A stretch of 5,272 nt of DNA from CAZETJ01 sp964514575 (GTDB lineage: Bacteria > Patescibacteriota > Saccharimonadia > Saccharimonadales > UBA10212), in assembly GCA_964514575.1 (NCBI GenBank), contig CAZETJ010000021.1:1-5272 (forward strand), written 5' to 3'. Position numbers and translations under genes: made by a program. The notes under the pieces are model-generated. The model ran no database searches. It was not told the DNA's origin and saw only the letters and a list, made by a program, of their open reading frames with translations. The first letter of the stretch is position 1. Each line of letters starts with the position of its first letter. Positions 5,097 to 5,272 of this stretch are shown piece after piece.

Positions 5097-5272
5097 ATGC
5101 CTAGTCTTTTAAGTGATTCACTGACCAAGCAGGCCATAACTCACACTCGGCACTGCCTGACAGGTTGTGCGCTGGGTGAAATTACCGGCATGGCTATTGG
5201 TCAAAACTGGAATAACCTATTGCAAACAGCTTTAGGGGCGATCTTGGCCTTCGTATTTGGATACACGCTAAC
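5097..5272 (+). CDS. DUF4396-like membrane protein, N-terminal part (3' truncated by window edge)
   Basis: From the ATG at 5097 the frame stays open to the right edge, giving 58 complete codons plus two bases. The visible part contains ITHTRHCLTGCALGEITG (14-31), matching from memory the HCxxGCxxGE signature of DUF4396 proteins, with His16, His19, Cys20, Cys24 and Glu28. A hydrophobic helix follows (LLQTALGAILAFVFGYTL, 41-58). The biochemical role of this family is not established. The conserved Cys/His cluster just before a membrane helix would suit metal binding or thiol chemistry, which is inference. Only 5 bases separate it from the VKOR stop, so the two are probably co-transcribed and may share a redox or metal context. 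No clear ribosome binding site is seen. Confidence 0.75.
   Translation, partial: MPSLLSDSLTKQAITHTRHCLTGCALGEITGMAIGQNWNNLLQTALGAILAFVFGYTL

Noticed and set aside
1..5272. CRISPR array, IS element or rRNA
   Set aside because: No regularly spaced direct repeats, transposase motifs or rRNA-like sequence were found on either strand.
1..5272. UGA recoded as glycine, as in Gracilibacteria/SR1
   Set aside because: No in-frame TGA occurs inside the recognised genes, and TGA occurs as the stop of htpX, the membrane protein and ligA exactly where the families end.

Overview
This window looks like a compact, all-plus-strand piece of a bacterial genome, probably from the Candidate Phyla Radiation (Patescibacteria), with Saccharibacteria (TM7) my best guess. 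That guess rests on memory of family sequences, such as the style of the DNA ligase N-terminus, and on the very short or overlapping gene junctions; there is no rRNA here to prove it. TGA ends the HtpX, membrane protein and ligase genes and does not occur inside any reading frame I accept, so the standard bacterial code applies and the UGA-glycine lineages (Gracilibacteria, SR1) are unlikely.

Layout. (1) Bases 1-341 hold the C-terminal part of an HtpX-type M48 membrane zinc protease, cut off by the left edge. (2) Bases 342-576 are a structured non-coding spacer. It has a perfect 10-bp hairpin next to the HtpX stop, a wide imperfect inverted repeat (378-395 / 504-520), alternating short hairpins at 431-468, and a TATAAT box just before the next gene. 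(3) Bases 577-4369 form a tight three-gene operon: an unrecognised polytopic membrane protein, the NAD-dependent DNA ligase LigA, and a YedJ-like HD-domain phosphohydrolase. Both junctions are 4-base ATGA overlaps. (4) Bases 4383-4459 are a complete tRNA-Ala(CGC) gene with encoded CCA and its own promoter-like boxes, the -10 of which overlaps the HD gene's stop codon. (5) From 4483 to the right edge lie a VKOR-family thiol-oxidising membrane protein and, 5 bases later, the start of a DUF4396-like membrane protein cut by the window end.

How the parts relate. HtpX belongs to membrane protein quality control. VKOR supplies oxidising equivalents for disulfide formation outside the membrane, and the cysteine-rich protein encoded next to it may share that redox setting (inference). 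LigA seals nicks in replication and repair, and the HD protein probably acts on nucleotides or other phosphorylated small molecules. The role of the membrane protein is unknown.

The most unusual points are: a roughly 58-residue in-frame insertion in the LigA adenylation domain whose DNA contains an imperfect palindrome; replacement of a NAD-binding tyrosine by alanine in LigA domain Ia; a 20-bp perfect palindrome directly abutting the HD gene start; and two genes whose ATG lies exactly six bases after a good -10 box, suggesting leaderless mRNAs.
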